A stretch of DNA of 64,000 bases from JAUMBM01 sp964441755 (GCA_964441755.1 CAYTVG010000001.1:62001-126000), one strand, 5' to 3'; positions 36,444-45,741 are shown, numbered from the stretch's first letter. The notes: a model not told the origin generated them from the sequence alone. Numbers and translations: made by a program.

Positions 36444-36653
36444 TTAATCCACAAGATCACGGTACTGACTTACATCAATTTCTGCTCCACCCTCAGCAAA
36501 TGCCAGACGTGCAAGAAAATCAGTATCCGCAGAGGGTGATAGATCCGGCTTTACAGGCAGGTAATCTTCTATAATGCCCAATTTTTTCCAAGTGCGCAGC
36601 AGCTGCCGGAAATCCTCCGTCTTCTCTGCCTGTACTTTAATTCGATATTCCAT
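36444..36653 (-). CDS. small hypothetical protein between phoH and aroA
   Basis: Protein of 69 aa from ATG 36653 (three more residues are possible from 36662). Sequence MEYRIKVQAEKTEDFRQLLRTW..., then an acidic C-terminal half ending SQYRDLVD. Predicted one beta strand plus two helices; no signal or TM. It lies 12 bp before aroA and 45 bp after phoH on the same strand, so it is probably translated in that operon. I do not recognise a family; the size and strand-helix layout are antitoxin-like, but no toxin partner adjoins it. Confidence 0.55.
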   Translation of the reverse strand: MEYRIKVQAEKTEDFRQLLRTWKKLGIIEDYLPVKPDLSPSADTDFLARLAFAEGGAEIDVSQYRDLVD

Positions 36654-36698
36654 ACAACGCAAATCTGGACACGGAACCCAATGTCCGCGCTGGTTAAG

Positions 36699-37712
36699 TT
36701 ATTCTTCTTCCTCTGCTGAGGGCTGTCCTGAATCCTCGGGCAGCTCATCGTGGCGGCGATCTCTGCTCTCCAGCCGTTCGTATGCCTTAATGATAGCCTT
36801 AACGAGCCTGTGGCGTACCACATCTTCTGTTGTAAGGCTTATGCAGGCAATACCATCGATTCTCTCGAGAATGTCCATAGCCTTTCGCAGGCCTGATTTC
36901 TGGTGGTAAGGCAGATCTATCTGTGACAAGTCCCCGGTGATAATACATTTTGCACTTGGACCAAGTCGGGTCAAAAACATTTTCAACTGCATAGTCGAGC
37001 AGTTTTGTGCCTCATCCAGAATGATGAAAGCATTATCCAGCGTTCGACCACGCATATACGCCAAGGGTGCAATTTCAATCACCCGCGTAGCCATGAACTG
37101 TGCCAGTTTGTCGGCAGCAATCATGTCATCGAGCGCGTCATAGAGCGGGCGCAAATAAGGGTCAATCTTCTCTTTGAGATCCCCTGGCAGAAAACCAAGA
37201 TTCTCACCTGCCTCAACAGCGGGGCGGGTGAGGATTATTTTTTTGACCGCTTTATTCTTTAGTGCCCTTACAGCAAGCGCTACCGCAGTATAGGTCTTGC
37301 CTGTACCCGCGGGACCCGTCGCAAATACAATATCGTTTTTTTCTGACGCCTCAATGAGCAGCCGCTGGTTACGGGTCTTTGCCTTAATAGGCTTGCCGTC
37401 ACGACCAAAGAGCAGCGTTTGATTCTGTCGGCCAGCACTTAGTTTTGATTCAAAAGGATTTTCACCGCTTAGCAAATCCTGTACCATTTGTACAGACAAC
37501 TCATGGTGTTCTTTTAGTAGCCGTACCATCATTTCTACCCTGGCCTTTGCCTTTTGGGTGCTACTCTTTTCGCCTGCCAGCTTAAGCTGATGGCCTCGAC
37601 TGGTCATGACGACATCCGGGAATGCCTCACGCAGCAGGTTTAACTTGACATTGTTCTCGCCAAACAGCTCTAGAGGATTGACTTCTTCGATATGGAGGAT
37701 GATCTCGCTCAA
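36699..37712 (-). CDS. phoH: PhoH family P-loop ATPase
   Basis: Protein of 337 aa with a TTG start (37712). No ATG is in frame upstream, and MSEIILHIEEVNPLELFG is the normal beginning of the family. A KH-like N-terminal segment (about 1-75) precedes the PhoH ATPase domain: Walker A GPAGTGKTYTAVALA (about 135-149), LTRPAVEAGENLGFLPGD, Walker B FIILDEAQNCS and RLGPSAKCIITGDLSQIDLP. Ends in an acidic tail. PhoH-like proteins are RNA-linked ATPases/helicases; the precise role is unsettled. First gene of the operon with the small ORF and aroA. Confidence 0.93.
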   Translation of the reverse strand: MSEIILHIEEVNPLELFGENNVKLNLLREAFPDVVMTSRGHQLKLAGEKSSTQKAKARVEMMVRLLKEHHELSVQMVQDLLSGENPFESKLSAGRQNQTLLFGRDGKPIKAKTRNQRLLIEASEKNDIVFATGPAGTGKTYTAVALAVRALKNKAVKKIILTRPAVEAGENLGFLPGDLKEKIDPYLRPLYDALDDMIAADKLAQFMATRVIEIAPLAYMRGRTLDNAFIILDEAQNCSTMQLKMFLTRLGPSAKCIITGDLSQIDLPYHQKSGLRKAMDILERIDGIACISLTTEDVVRHRLVKAIIKAYERLESRDRRHDELPEDSGQPSAEEEE

Positions 37713-37912
37713 AAATTTCTTTATTGTGTTGATAGTTGTATGACAAACGTTTCGTGGGGTAAAAAGTTCCTTAACAATTAGCTATTTATCCGCCCGCTCT
37801 TGTCAGTGCCAGTCTGGATAAGCCCCAAAGCAACGAGCACAAAAATACAGCTCGTTTGGCGAATTATACCATGTCTATTAATGAATTTGATACATAACAA
37901 CAACTTCGGCTG

Positions 37913-37920
37913 TACCTTTG
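37913..37920 (+). promoter_or_regulatory. promoter overlapping an upstream ATG
   Basis: TACCTTTG followed by CATG. The box ends 1 bp before ATG 37922, so that ATG could only be used on a leaderless transcript; initiation at ATG 37952 is likelier. Confidence 0.6.
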
Positions 37921-37951
37921 CATGGATCTGATAAAGATGGTCGCTCAATGT

Positions 37952-38245
37952 ATGGTAAAGAGAATTGTAAAAATGACTTTCCAGCCTGCCTTGGTTGATG
38001 AATTCCTGGCAATTTTTGAAGAAAGCAGCCCCAAAATCCGGCTTTTCCCGGGTTGTCTGCATTTGGAACTTTGGCGATCTACGGAAACTGGTACAGCCGT
38101 ACTTTTCACGTACAGCCACTGGGAAAGCGAACAGGCGCTGCAAGAATATCGGCAGTCTGCCTTGTTCTCCACAACATGGGCCCGTACTAAAGTGCTTTTT
38201 GCTGCTAAGCCGGAGGCTTGGACAGTAGAAAACATACTGCGCTGA
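37952..38245 (+). CDS. antibiotic-biosynthesis-monooxygenase-like (ABM) small protein
   Basis: Protein of 97 aa from ATG 37952 (MVKRIVKMTF). The frame continues to ATG 37922, but that codon is adjacent to the promoter. Dimeric alpha+beta barrel pattern: IVKMTFQPALVDEFLAIFEES, FPGCLHLELWRST, AVLFTYSHWESEQALQEYRQSALFSTTW. ABM proteins include heme-degrading and quinone-modifying enzymes, but many have no known activity and the sequence does not point to a cofactor. Divergent from phoH. Confidence 0.78.
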   Translation: MVKRIVKMTFQPALVDEFLAIFEESSPKIRLFPGCLHLELWRSTETGTAVLFTYSHWESEQALQEYRQSALFSTTWARTKVLFAAKPEAWTVENILR

Positions 38246-38371
38246 TCACCGTGCTAACAGATAATTGAACCTGTTCATACAACCTTCGCCGGATTGTGGG
38301 GTTTCGTATTGGATCTTGAACATTATTGCTAAGCGGTCAACCTGCGAGCTAATTCTAAATCGTTCCTGTCA

Positions 38372-41278
38372 ATGGAAGAGATGCAACCCGTGCAAGATGT
38401 CACAGCCTTGGAGCCAGATGATCAGATAACAGTCATTGGTGCACGTGAACACAACCTCAAAGGCATAAATATCAGCATTCCGCGCAATCGGCTCGTCGTC
38501 ATTACCGGTATCAGCGGAAGTGGCAAATCCTCACTTGCTTTTGATACCATTTATGCGGAAGGACAGCGTAGGTATATGGAGACTTTCTCCGCCTATGCAC
38601 GCCAATTTATTGGCAATATGGAACGACCGGAAGTTGAACAAATTACTGGTCTTAGCCCTGTTATATCAATCGAACAAAAAACTACCGGCCGAAATCCCCG
38701 CTCGACAGTGGGAACGATAACAGAAGTATACGATTTCATGCGACTGCTCTTTGCTCGTTTGGGAGAGGCCTACAGCCATGTGACCGGGCAAAAGATGGTT
38801 CGTTACACCGAGGAGCAAATGCTGGAGCAGATACAGCATCACTTCAGCGGGCAATCTATTAGTTTGCTAGCCCCCATCGTAAGAGGTCGAAAGGGTCATT
38901 ACCGTGAGCTCTTTGAGCAGTTGCGAAAACAGGGGTTTACAAAAGTCAGAATTGATGGGCTCATGGTCGATCTTGCCCCCGCCATGCAGCTCGATCGCTA
39001 TAAGGTACATGATATTGAGCTGGTTGTTGACAGGATCAAGGTGTTGGCTGACCGGAAAGACAGGCTTGCAGCTAGCCTGCAGACCGCGCTCAAAACCGGG
39101 AATGGCCTCGTCATGATTGCTCCGCAGGAGGGCAGTGTGCTGAGCATGAGCAAAAATCTTATGGATCCCACCACCGGCCTCTCCTATGAAGAACCATCAC
39201 CTAATAGTTTTTCCTTCAACTCTCCCTATGGTGCCTGCCCGCATTGCAAAGGCATTGGACAGGTAAATAAGCCTGACCTGAGCAAAATTATTCCGGATCC
39301 GTCGCTCAGCATCAATCAGGGCGGAATTGCAGCCATGGGAGAAGTGCGGGATACTCATTTTTTTCAACAACTCCGCAAGCTGGCTAAACAACTCGGATTT
39401 AGCTTGGCTACCCCCATAAGCGAAATCCCTGAATCTGCCATGCAAATACTCCTGTATGGCGGTAATCAAGATGCAGAAGGGTCATTGTCAGGCAACGAGA
39501 CTCCGGAAGACACCGAAAGCTATTTCAATTTAGCTAAAGAAGGTCTTGCCAATATGTTAATCCGCTGGTACGAAGGCACTTCCTCTGAAAAAATACGCAA
39601 ATGGGCAGAAGAATATTTGGTCATAGATGATTGCCCCGTGTGTCTGGGCACGCGACTTAAACAAGAATCGCTACACTTTAAGATAGCAGAAAAAAATATT
39701 GCTGAGTTGTCCCGTATGGATCTTGTTGCGCTTAGGGACTGGATGATGACGATAAATGACAAACTTAATGACCGACAGCGCCAGATTGGTCGGGATATCA
39801 TTAAAGAAATTCTTTTCCGTCTGGACTTTCTACTTCATGTAGGTCTCGATTACCTGAGCCTTGACAGGCCATCCAGAAGTCTTTCGGGTGGTGAATCGCA
39901 GCGTATACGACTGGCCACACAAATTGGATCTCAGCTCACAGGCATTACTTATATACTTGATGAACCTAGTATTGGCCTGCACCAACGCGACAATCAGCGG
40001 CTCATACAGGCACTTCGGGAGCTCACCGATATAGGTAATACAGTGATTGTAGTGGAACACGACCGGGATATCATGATGGCTGCCGATTATCTGATAGATC
40101 TTGGTCCGGGTGCAGGAAAACACGGCGGGCAACTGGTGGCCGCCGGACATCCTTCGCATATCACTGCTGCGGCAGAAACCCTCACTGCTCAATATCTCAA
40201 CCGTACAAAAGATATCCCACTGCCTCCCAAGCGTCGTCCCGGTAACGGTCAGTGGATAAAACTCTTCGGTGCTAGTGGCAACAATCTTAAAAAAGTAGAT
40301 TTACACCTTCCGCTCGGAACCCTGATTTGCATCACAGGTGTTTCCGGAAGTGGTAAGTCGACACTCATCAATGATACCCTGTTCCCTATTTTCCAACAAC
40401 ACCTTTACCGTAGCCTCAAAAAACCTATGCCTTACACGCAGATTGAAGGCCTCAATCTCGTCGACAAGGTAATTGACATAGACCAATCGCCCATTGGCCG
40501 TACGCCACGCTCAAATCCATCTACTTATACAGGTGTATTCTCTGATATCCGCAAAATTTTTACTGAATTACCAGAGTCAAAAATCCGGGGATATAAACCA
40601 GGACGTTTTTCCTTTAATGTAAAAGGAGGACGCTGCGAAACCTGCGAGGGTAGTGGCATGCGCGTAATTGAGATGAATTTTCTGCCGGATGTGCACGTAC
40701 CTTGCGAAACCTGCCTTGGGAGAAGGTATAATCGGGAAACACTCGAAGTTTTGTACAAGGGAAAATCCATCAATGATGTACTGAATATGCCCGTGAGCGA
40801 GGCGGTTGACTTTTTTCAAAATATTCCCGCCATATACAGAAAACTTAAAACCTTGAGCGAAGTTGGACTAGGCTATATCACCTTAGGACAGCAAGCGACA
40901 ACGCTCTCAGGGGGAGAAGCGCAACGCGTAAAACTCGCAGAGGAACTATCAAAAAAAGATACTGGAAAAACCCTCTATATATTAGATGAACCTACCACAG
41001 GGTTGCATTTTGAAGACATTTGCTATTTGCTGGATGTGCTAAATAAGCTTGTAGACAAAGGCAACACCGTAGTCGTCATTGAGCATAATCTTGATGTCAT
41101 TAAAGCAGCTGATCATCTGGTTGATCTCGGCCCGGAAGGAGGAGGCCGAGGCGGAATGATTGTTGCACAAGGAACCCCCGAAATCGTTTCAGCCTGCCAG
41201 GAAAGCCACACAGGTAAATTTCTGGTGCAGGAACTTGCACTAAGCCAAACATCTGTTAATAGTAGGCCCGATGCATAG
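38372..41278 (+). CDS. uvrA: excinuclease ABC subunit A
   Basis: Protein of 968 aa. DNA damage sensor of nucleotide excision repair. Two ABC modules: first Walker A GISGSGKSSLAFDT (about 46-59) and signature SLSGGESQRIRLA; second Walker A GVSGSGKSTLIND (about 655) and signature TLSGGEAQRVKLAEEL. Zinc-binding cysteines lie in GACPHCKGIG/DDCPVCLG and in CETCEGSG/CETCLGRRYN. Q-loop and Walker B (YILDEPSIGLH, YILDEPTTGLH) are intact. Length slightly above the E. coli 940 aa. Followed 207 bp later by ssb. Cytosolic. Confidence 0.98.
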   Translation: MEEMQPVQDVTALEPDDQITVIGAREHNLKGINISIPRNRLVVITGISGSGKSSLAFDTIYAEGQRRYMETFSAYARQFIGNMERPEVEQITGLSPVISIEQKTTGRNPRSTVGTITEVYDFMRLLFARLGEAYSHVTGQKMVRYTEEQMLEQIQHHFSGQSISLLAPIVRGRKGHYRELFEQLRKQGFTKVRIDGLMVDLAPAMQLDRYKVHDIELVVDRIKVLADRKDRLAASLQTALKTGNGLVMIAPQEGSVLSMSKNLMDPTTGLSYEEPSPNSFSFNSPYGACPHCKGIGQVNKPDLSKIIPDPSLSINQGGIAAMGEVRDTHFFQQLRKLAKQLGFSLATPISEIPESAMQILLYGGNQDAEGSLSGNETPEDTESYFNLAKEGLANMLIRWYEGTSSEKIRKWAEEYLVIDDCPVCLGTRLKQESLHFKIAEKNIAELSRMDLVALRDWMMTINDKLNDRQRQIGRDIIKEILFRLDFLLHVGLDYLSLDRPSRSLSGGESQRIRLATQIGSQLTGITYILDEPSIGLHQRDNQRLIQALRELTDIGNTVIVVEHDRDIMMAADYLIDLGPGAGKHGGQLVAAGHPSHITAAAETLTAQYLNRTKDIPLPPKRRPGNGQWIKLFGASGNNLKKVDLHLPLGTLICITGVSGSGKSTLINDTLFPIFQQHLYRSLKKPMPYTQIEGLNLVDKVIDIDQSPIGRTPRSNPSTYTGVFSDIRKIFTELPESKIRGYKPGRFSFNVKGGRCETCEGSGMRVIEMNFLPDVHVPCETCLGRRYNRETLEVLYKGKSINDVLNMPVSEAVDFFQNIPAIYRKLKTLSEVGLGYITLGQQATTLSGGEAQRVKLAEELSKKDTGKTLYILDEPTTGLHFEDICYLLDVLNKLVDKGNTVVVIEHNLDVIKAADHLVDLGPEGGGRGGMIVAQGTPEIVSACQESHTGKFLVQELALSQTSVNSRPDA

Positions 41279-41485
41279 TTCACCTTATTCATCTGCAAGA
41301 ATATCCAATTTTATCATTGTGTAAACGAAACTAAACGTTTAACCTACGAATAGTACGCTGCCTAGTACGCATTTTTGCCATAGCAGTCAAATGCTCCCGC
41401 GCTTACTGCATCTATACTTATAAGGTATTGATCGCATGACGGCCAAGGGATAACTAACTATTTCTTTAAATTAATCTATTTTGCT

Positions 41486-41863
41486 ATGGCTCTGGAAAAC
41501 ACCGTTTTCTTAATCGGTCATTTGGGCAGAGATCCCGAAGTGCGCACTGTAGCAGAAAATCGCAGCCTGTCGCGTTTTTCTTTAGCTACTAATGAATTCT
41601 ATAAAACGCCCGAAGGCGAAAAAAAAGAGGTTACAACCTGGCACAATTGTGTCGCTTGGGGGAAAGCTGCCGAATTGACCGGCAGATTATTAACCAAGGG
41701 TAAAAAAGTAGCTGTCAATGGCAAAATAACTTACAATGATTATACCGATGGCGATGGTATCAACCGCAGAGTAGCTGAAATTGTGGTAACTGAATTTTTG
41801 TTACTCGAAAGTGCACGTGCATCCACAGAAGAGGATACAGCCGTCAATACAGAACAAGCTTAA
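41486..41863 (+). CDS. ssb: single-stranded DNA-binding protein without acidic tip
   Basis: Protein of 125 aa. OB-fold typical of SSB: NTVFLIGHLGRDPEVRTV, LSRFSLATNEFYK, TTWHNCVAWGKAAELTGRLLTKGKKVAVNGKITY. The C-terminus is EEDTAVNTEQA. It is acidic but lacks the DDDIPF-like tip by which bacterial SSBs recruit replication and repair partners, and it is shorter than usual. It may therefore be an accessory paralogue rather than the main SSB. Upstream spacer (41279-41485) carries two TAGTACGC copies (41351, 41363). Confidence 0.93.
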   Translation: MALENTVFLIGHLGRDPEVRTVAENRSLSRFSLATNEFYKTPEGEKKEVTTWHNCVAWGKAAELTGRLLTKGKKVAVNGKITYNDYTDGDGINRRVAEIVVTEFLLLESARASTEEDTAVNTEQA

Positions 41864-42207
41864 GCTGCGCATGCACAGATCGGGCAGTCTGGTAATATGG
41901 TCCGTGAGCCGATTAATAAGACGGGTATAGTCAATACTGCATCCATTGATTTTCTCCCCACCTTTCTGTGTATTACACAAAACTTACTTACCTCCCCAAT
42001 TTGTTTTTTACGTAGCAGGAAATCTTATGGGTATACCCAAACGGATTTCCTGCTTACCTGTTTAGTGATTTTTAGACTGATCATTTGTGAAGGTAAACGT
42101 TCTGATATGTACTACTCGAGCAACTACGACAAATGAATCAATTAATGCCCGACTATTGATTGAGCTACTTAATACATTTTACCGGACCTGTATATCAGAT
42201 TATTGCC
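41864..42207. other. 344-bp spacer between ssb and the serine hydrolase
   Basis: No supported gene; a 79-codon frame here is full of unrelated residues and spans a large palindrome (42015-42053). No clear TAnnTTTG promoter was found. Confidence 0.5.
42015..42053. repeat. interrupted palindrome after ssb
   Basis: GCAGGAAATC (42015-42024) and GATTTCCTGC (42044-42053) are exact complements. Centred between them is the palindrome TGGGTATACCCA (42028-42039). It may fold as a two-part stem and act as terminator or protein-binding site; only a short T-poor tail follows. Confidence 0.6.
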
Positions 42208-43530
42208 ATGCCAAGATTACTCATGTTGCTCATGCTGTTTAGCTTTTGCATTTCCATCCATTCAAGCGCCCAAAGCAACTACTACTTCCCTCCGCTCAAT
42301 AGCGATTCTTGGGAAGAGGTTGCTCCTGTAAGTTTGGGCTGGGACACTTCGAGACTGAGTTCCCTCCGCGATTTTTTGGAAGATAGCAACACCAAGGCCT
42401 TTCTCATCCTGTATGACGGCCGCCTGGCCGTAGAATGGTATTTTGGCGATTTCACTCAAGACAGCGTTTGGTACTGGGCTTCGGCAGGTAAAACACTTAC
42501 CTCATTCCTCGTTGGCCTGGCACAACAGGAAGGCAATCTGAATATAAATTTACCGTCTTCAACCTATCTCGGAACAGGATGGACAACCGCAACCCCAGAA
42601 CAAGAGGCAGCAATAACGGTTCGCCACCAGCTCACCATGACATCAGGCCTCAACGACGCTATAGATGATCCATATTGCACCGATCCCCAATGCCTTACTT
42701 ATTTAGCAACCGCAGGCAGCAGGTGGGCCTACCACAATGGACCCTATACACTTTTAGATGAAGTCATAGCGTCTGCTACAGGACAGTCCATAAATTCTTA
42801 CTTCAACAACCGCGTCCGCAGCAGAACAGGAATTACTGGTTTATTTCTAAGATTGGGCTATAACAATGTCTTTTTCAGCAGGGCTCGGTCCATGGCCCGT
42901 TTTGGATCGCTAATATTAAACAGAGGCGTATGGAATGGGGACAGTCTTATGTATGATCAGGCTTATTTTACAGCCATGACAAGTTCTTCACAGTCAATAA
43001 ACCCATCTTACGGTTACCTATGGTGGCTCAATGGCCAGGCAAGTTACATGCTACCCGGTCTGCAATTGAACCTTCCCGGCTTTCTCGTGCCAGAGGCTCC
43101 GGCCGATATGATCGCCGCTTTGGGTGCTAATGATCAGAAACTATATGTGATACCCAGTAAGAAATTAGTTGTTGTACGGTTAGGCCTGCCAACAGGAGGG
43201 GATATCAGTCCTGTACCCGTGATTTTTGATCGTGCCTTATGGACTCGACTTTCCACAATACTTATGCCTCCGACAAGGATTGTAGATCGAGCAATAGCCA
43301 GCCCCTTACTCCTTTATCCTCAACCGGCGCATGAGCTGCTTTGCATTGATTATCCCAACAGTTTGGCAGATGATAGGATTTTTATTTATAATGCATTGGG
43401 ACAAGTGGTCATCAGTCAGCCATTTGATAAACAGCTCAACATCCAACAACTCCCTGACGGCAATTATTTTTTGCAGGTGCGAAGTAGCCAAGGCTGGCTG
43501 AAAGCCAGTAACCAGTGGATCAAACAGTAA
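42208..43530 (+). CDS. secreted serine hydrolase (beta-lactamase/class C-like) with T9SS sorting domain
   Basis: Protein of 440 aa from ATG 42208 (MPRLLMLLMLF), where a signal peptide begins. Penicillin-binding/class C fold: S92-A-G-K95 as the SxxK motif, WAYHNGPY as the YxN motif, and a later KLVVVRLG region near the third motif position. The last 75 residues (LLLYPQPAHELLCIDYP ... LPDGNYFLQVRSSQG ... NQWIKQ) are a type IX secretion type A sorting domain, so the enzyme is likely exported to the cell surface or medium. Relatives include esterases and D-aminopeptidases; the substrate is unknown. Confidence 0.87.
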   Translation: MPRLLMLLMLFSFCISIHSSAQSNYYFPPLNSDSWEEVAPVSLGWDTSRLSSLRDFLEDSNTKAFLILYDGRLAVEWYFGDFTQDSVWYWASAGKTLTSFLVGLAQQEGNLNINLPSSTYLGTGWTTATPEQEAAITVRHQLTMTSGLNDAIDDPYCTDPQCLTYLATAGSRWAYHNGPYTLLDEVIASATGQSINSYFNNRVRSRTGITGLFLRLGYNNVFFSRARSMARFGSLILNRGVWNGDSLMYDQAYFTAMTSSSQSINPSYGYLWWLNGQASYMLPGLQLNLPGFLVPEAPADMIAALGANDQKLYVIPSKKLVVVRLGLPTGGDISPVPVIFDRALWTRLSTILMPPTRIVDRAIASPLLLYPQPAHELLCIDYPNSLADDRIFIYNALGQVVISQPFDKQLNIQQLPDGNYFLQVRSSQGWLKASNQWIKQ

Positions 43531-43598
43531 ATGCTGTCGGTATTTTCTGAACTGTATACCCAGGATCACTGCAAGCTGTAGTACACAGAGAAATACCC

Positions 43599-44168
43599 TT
43601 ACATCCATTTAGGAATTTCGGGGCTGGGTTCATAGGCACTCATGGCCTCCAGTAGGCTTTCGATACTTTCCTCTGCCATCAAAGACATACGACCCTCTTT
43701 GCGCAGGAAACCCTCTACGACCATGTGATCTAAATGCCGTAACAAGTAGTCAAAATATCCGAGTGTGTTTAGCAAACCTATGGGTCGGCGATCGTGCCCA
43801 AGCTGAGCCAACGTCAGCATTTCGTACAACTCATCCAAGGTACCGAAACCTCCCGGCGCAGCAATCACCGCGTCAGATAGCTGCGCCATGAGCACCTTGC
43901 GTTCGTGCATAGTAGGCACAACATGTAGTTCCGACAAGCCCGTATGGCATACTTCCCGTGCAAGAAGATGCTCGGTAATGACACCAATAACGCTGCCTCC
44001 CTGAGAAAGGGCAGCATCGGCAATCACCCCCATCAGCCCAACGTGGCCACCACCGTAAACGATTGTATGTCCACGCTTGGCAAGTGCAATTCCCAGCAAT
44101 CTGGCTTGCTCCTCATAGCTGATATCTTTTCCTTTTGAGGATCCACAAAAAACAGCAACGCTCGTCAT
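43599..44168 (-). CDS. LOG/TIGR00730 family Rossmann protein
   Basis: Protein of 189 aa from ATG 44168 (MTSVAVFCGSSKG). The nucleotide-binding GGGHVGLMG and the family motif PGGFGTLDELYEMLT are present. Related enzymes (LONELY GUY) release the base from cytokinin riboside 5'-monophosphates or other nucleoside monophosphates. In a non-plant-associated bacterium a nucleotide salvage role is more likely. Divergent from the argE-like gene with a 100-bp gap. Cytosolic. Confidence 0.9.
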   Translation of the reverse strand: MTSVAVFCGSSKGKDISYEEQARLLGIALAKRGHTIVYGGGHVGLMGVIADAALSQGGSVIGVITEHLLAREVCHTGLSELHVVPTMHERKVLMAQLSDAVIAAPGGFGTLDELYEMLTLAQLGHDRRPIGLLNTLGYFDYLLRHLDHMVVEGFLRKEGRMSLMAEESIESLLEAMSAYEPSPEIPKWM

Positions 44169-44271
44169 GATGAAAAAATAATTATCTTGCAAATAACGCG
44201 ATTTTATGACAGCTTCGGCTATTTTTTATGCCTTGGAAACCATAAGCAATTTTTTTTCATCTCAACGGCCT

Positions 44272-45378
44272 ATGTCAAATTCACAGAAATACATGAAGGA
44301 TACTACAATTTTTGATTCCGTGAGCACGCAAACCATAGAACTGTTAAATAAGCTCATTAATACTCCTTCCTTTTCCAGAGACGAAAAATATACGGCCGAT
44401 ATATTGGAAAATTTTCTCCTGAAGCACGACCTGCATGCCCAAAGAACAGGCAATAATGTCTGGGTAAAGAGCCGCAACTGGGATGATCGCAAACCCGTAT
44501 TACTCCTAAACTCACATCATGACACCGTAAAACCTGTAGCTGGCTGGACCAAAGACCCCTTCAACGCACATTGGGAAGATGGTAAATTGTACGGATTGGG
44601 CAGTAACGACGCCGGAGGTGCACTAATGGCGCTATTGGCGACTTTTTTACTTCTAGAAAAAGATCAGACACTTCAGTGTAATCTCTTACTTGCGATGACT
44701 GCGGAAGAGGAAATAAGTGGCTCAGGAGGTATCAGCTCGATTCTGCACCAATTGGGCAGGATTGACTGTGGTATTGTGGGTGAACCTACCCGCATGCATG
44801 CGGCAATTGCAGAGCGAGGACTTGTAGTAATTGATGGTGAAGCCAGAGGTTCTGCAGGACATGCAGCCAGAGAAGAAGGAATCAACGCATTGTATATTGC
44901 AATTGACGATATCCAGCGATTGCGTACATATAAATTTGCCAAAGTATCCGAACTGCTGGGTCCTGTAAAAATTAGCGTCACACAAATGCAGGCAGGCCAT
45001 CAGCATAATGTAGTGCCCGATCGTTGCAGCTTTGTTGTAGATGTTCGCGTCAATGAATATTACTCTTTGGAAGAAATTCTGGGAGAGCTTCAGTCACTGT
45101 GTCATTCACAATTGAAAGCAAGATCGCTTAGATTAAACCCCAGTAGTATCCCTGCCGATCACCCATTGGTACAGGCAGCCAAAGAACTGGCTATACCTTT
45201 ATTTGGCTCTTCAACGCTTAGTGATCAGGCGCTGCTTTATTGCCCAACTATCAAAATAGGACCAGGCGACAGCGCTCGATCACATACTGCGGACGAGTAC
45301 ATTACTAAACAAGAAATTCTCGATGGAATAGGTATCTACGTGGACTTAATCGTCACCTATGCAAAATTGAGCTGCTGA
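44272..45378 (+). CDS. argE: M20 metallopeptidase, acetylornithine deacetylase-like
   Basis: About 368 aa if started at ATG 44272 (ATG 44293 is also possible); a longer frame from 44206 has no family likeness. Di-zinc M20 peptidase: first metal His in LLNSHHDTVKP, bridging Asp in GLGSNDAGGA, catalytic Glu pair in TAEEEISGSGG, later GEPT and a dimerisation domain (GSAGHAAREEG...QMQAGHQHNVVPD). argH lies 1.1 kb downstream on the same strand, so deacylation of N-acyl-ornithine in arginine synthesis is likely. Bacteroidota may use succinylated intermediates, which this sequence does not resolve. Confidence 0.85.
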   Translation: MSNSQKYMKDTTIFDSVSTQTIELLNKLINTPSFSRDEKYTADILENFLLKHDLHAQRTGNNVWVKSRNWDDRKPVLLLNSHHDTVKPVAGWTKDPFNAHWEDGKLYGLGSNDAGGALMALLATFLLLEKDQTLQCNLLLAMTAEEEISGSGGISSILHQLGRIDCGIVGEPTRMHAAIAERGLVVIDGEARGSAGHAAREEGINALYIAIDDIQRLRTYKFAKVSELLGPVKISVTQMQAGHQHNVVPDRCSFVVDVRVNEYYSLEEILGELQSLCHSQLKARSLRLNPSSIPADHPLVQAAKELAIPLFGSSTLSDQALLYCPTIKIGPGDSARSHTADEYITKQEILDGIGIYVDLIVTYAKLSC

Positions 45379-45399
45379 ATTATTATTTGAGAGAAGATT

Positions 45400-45741
45400 T
45401 TACTCCATGGCGTCGCCATCTGTAATTGTATCGTCATCAGTGGAACTGTCGGGGAGAACTTCTGCTTCAGGGGCATGTTCTCTGTTGAGTTGCCTGTAAA
45501 ATTTACCACTTGACTCCGACAATAGGGAAACATCCACCTCAATGGATTGCAAAATTTCCATTAAACAATTGATCCGACCCTCCGTTTCGAAAAATTTATT
45601 TACAATCACGATTTTCTTACTGTCAACAATACAGTAACCAGCCTGAAAGTTACCCTTTTCATACCTTACAGTATACTGTAATTCCTCAAGAACAGCCTCC
45701 AGCTTTTTTAGCGTGTGTTTGGTATACTTAAGCATGAGCAT
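45400..45741 (-). CDS. conserved Bacteroidota hypothetical protein
   Basis: Protein of 113 aa (or 111 from the second ATG). LKYTKHTLKKLEAVLEELQYTVRYEKGNFQ...IVDSKKIVIVNKFFETEGRINCLMEIL is a pattern I recall across Bacteroidota with no assigned function. The C-terminal 35 residues are acidic and low in complexity (STDDDTITDGD). No signal or TM. Divergent from the beta-barrel gene and convergent with argE. Confidence 0.75.
   Translation of the reverse strand: MLMLKYTKHTLKKLEAVLEELQYTVRYEKGNFQAGYCIVDSKKIVIVNKFFETEGRINCLMEILQSIEVDVSLLSESSGKFYRQLNREHAPEAEVLPDSSTDDDTITDGDAME

Noticed and set aside
36444..37712. PhoH2-type toxin-antitoxin module
   Set aside because: The PhoH protein has the ordinary KH-like plus ATPase layout without a PIN nuclease domain, so the small neighbour cannot be called an antitoxin.
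41897..42136. 79-codon frame between ssb and the serine hydrolase
   Set aside because: It crosses a large palindrome, has no recognisable domain and no promoter.
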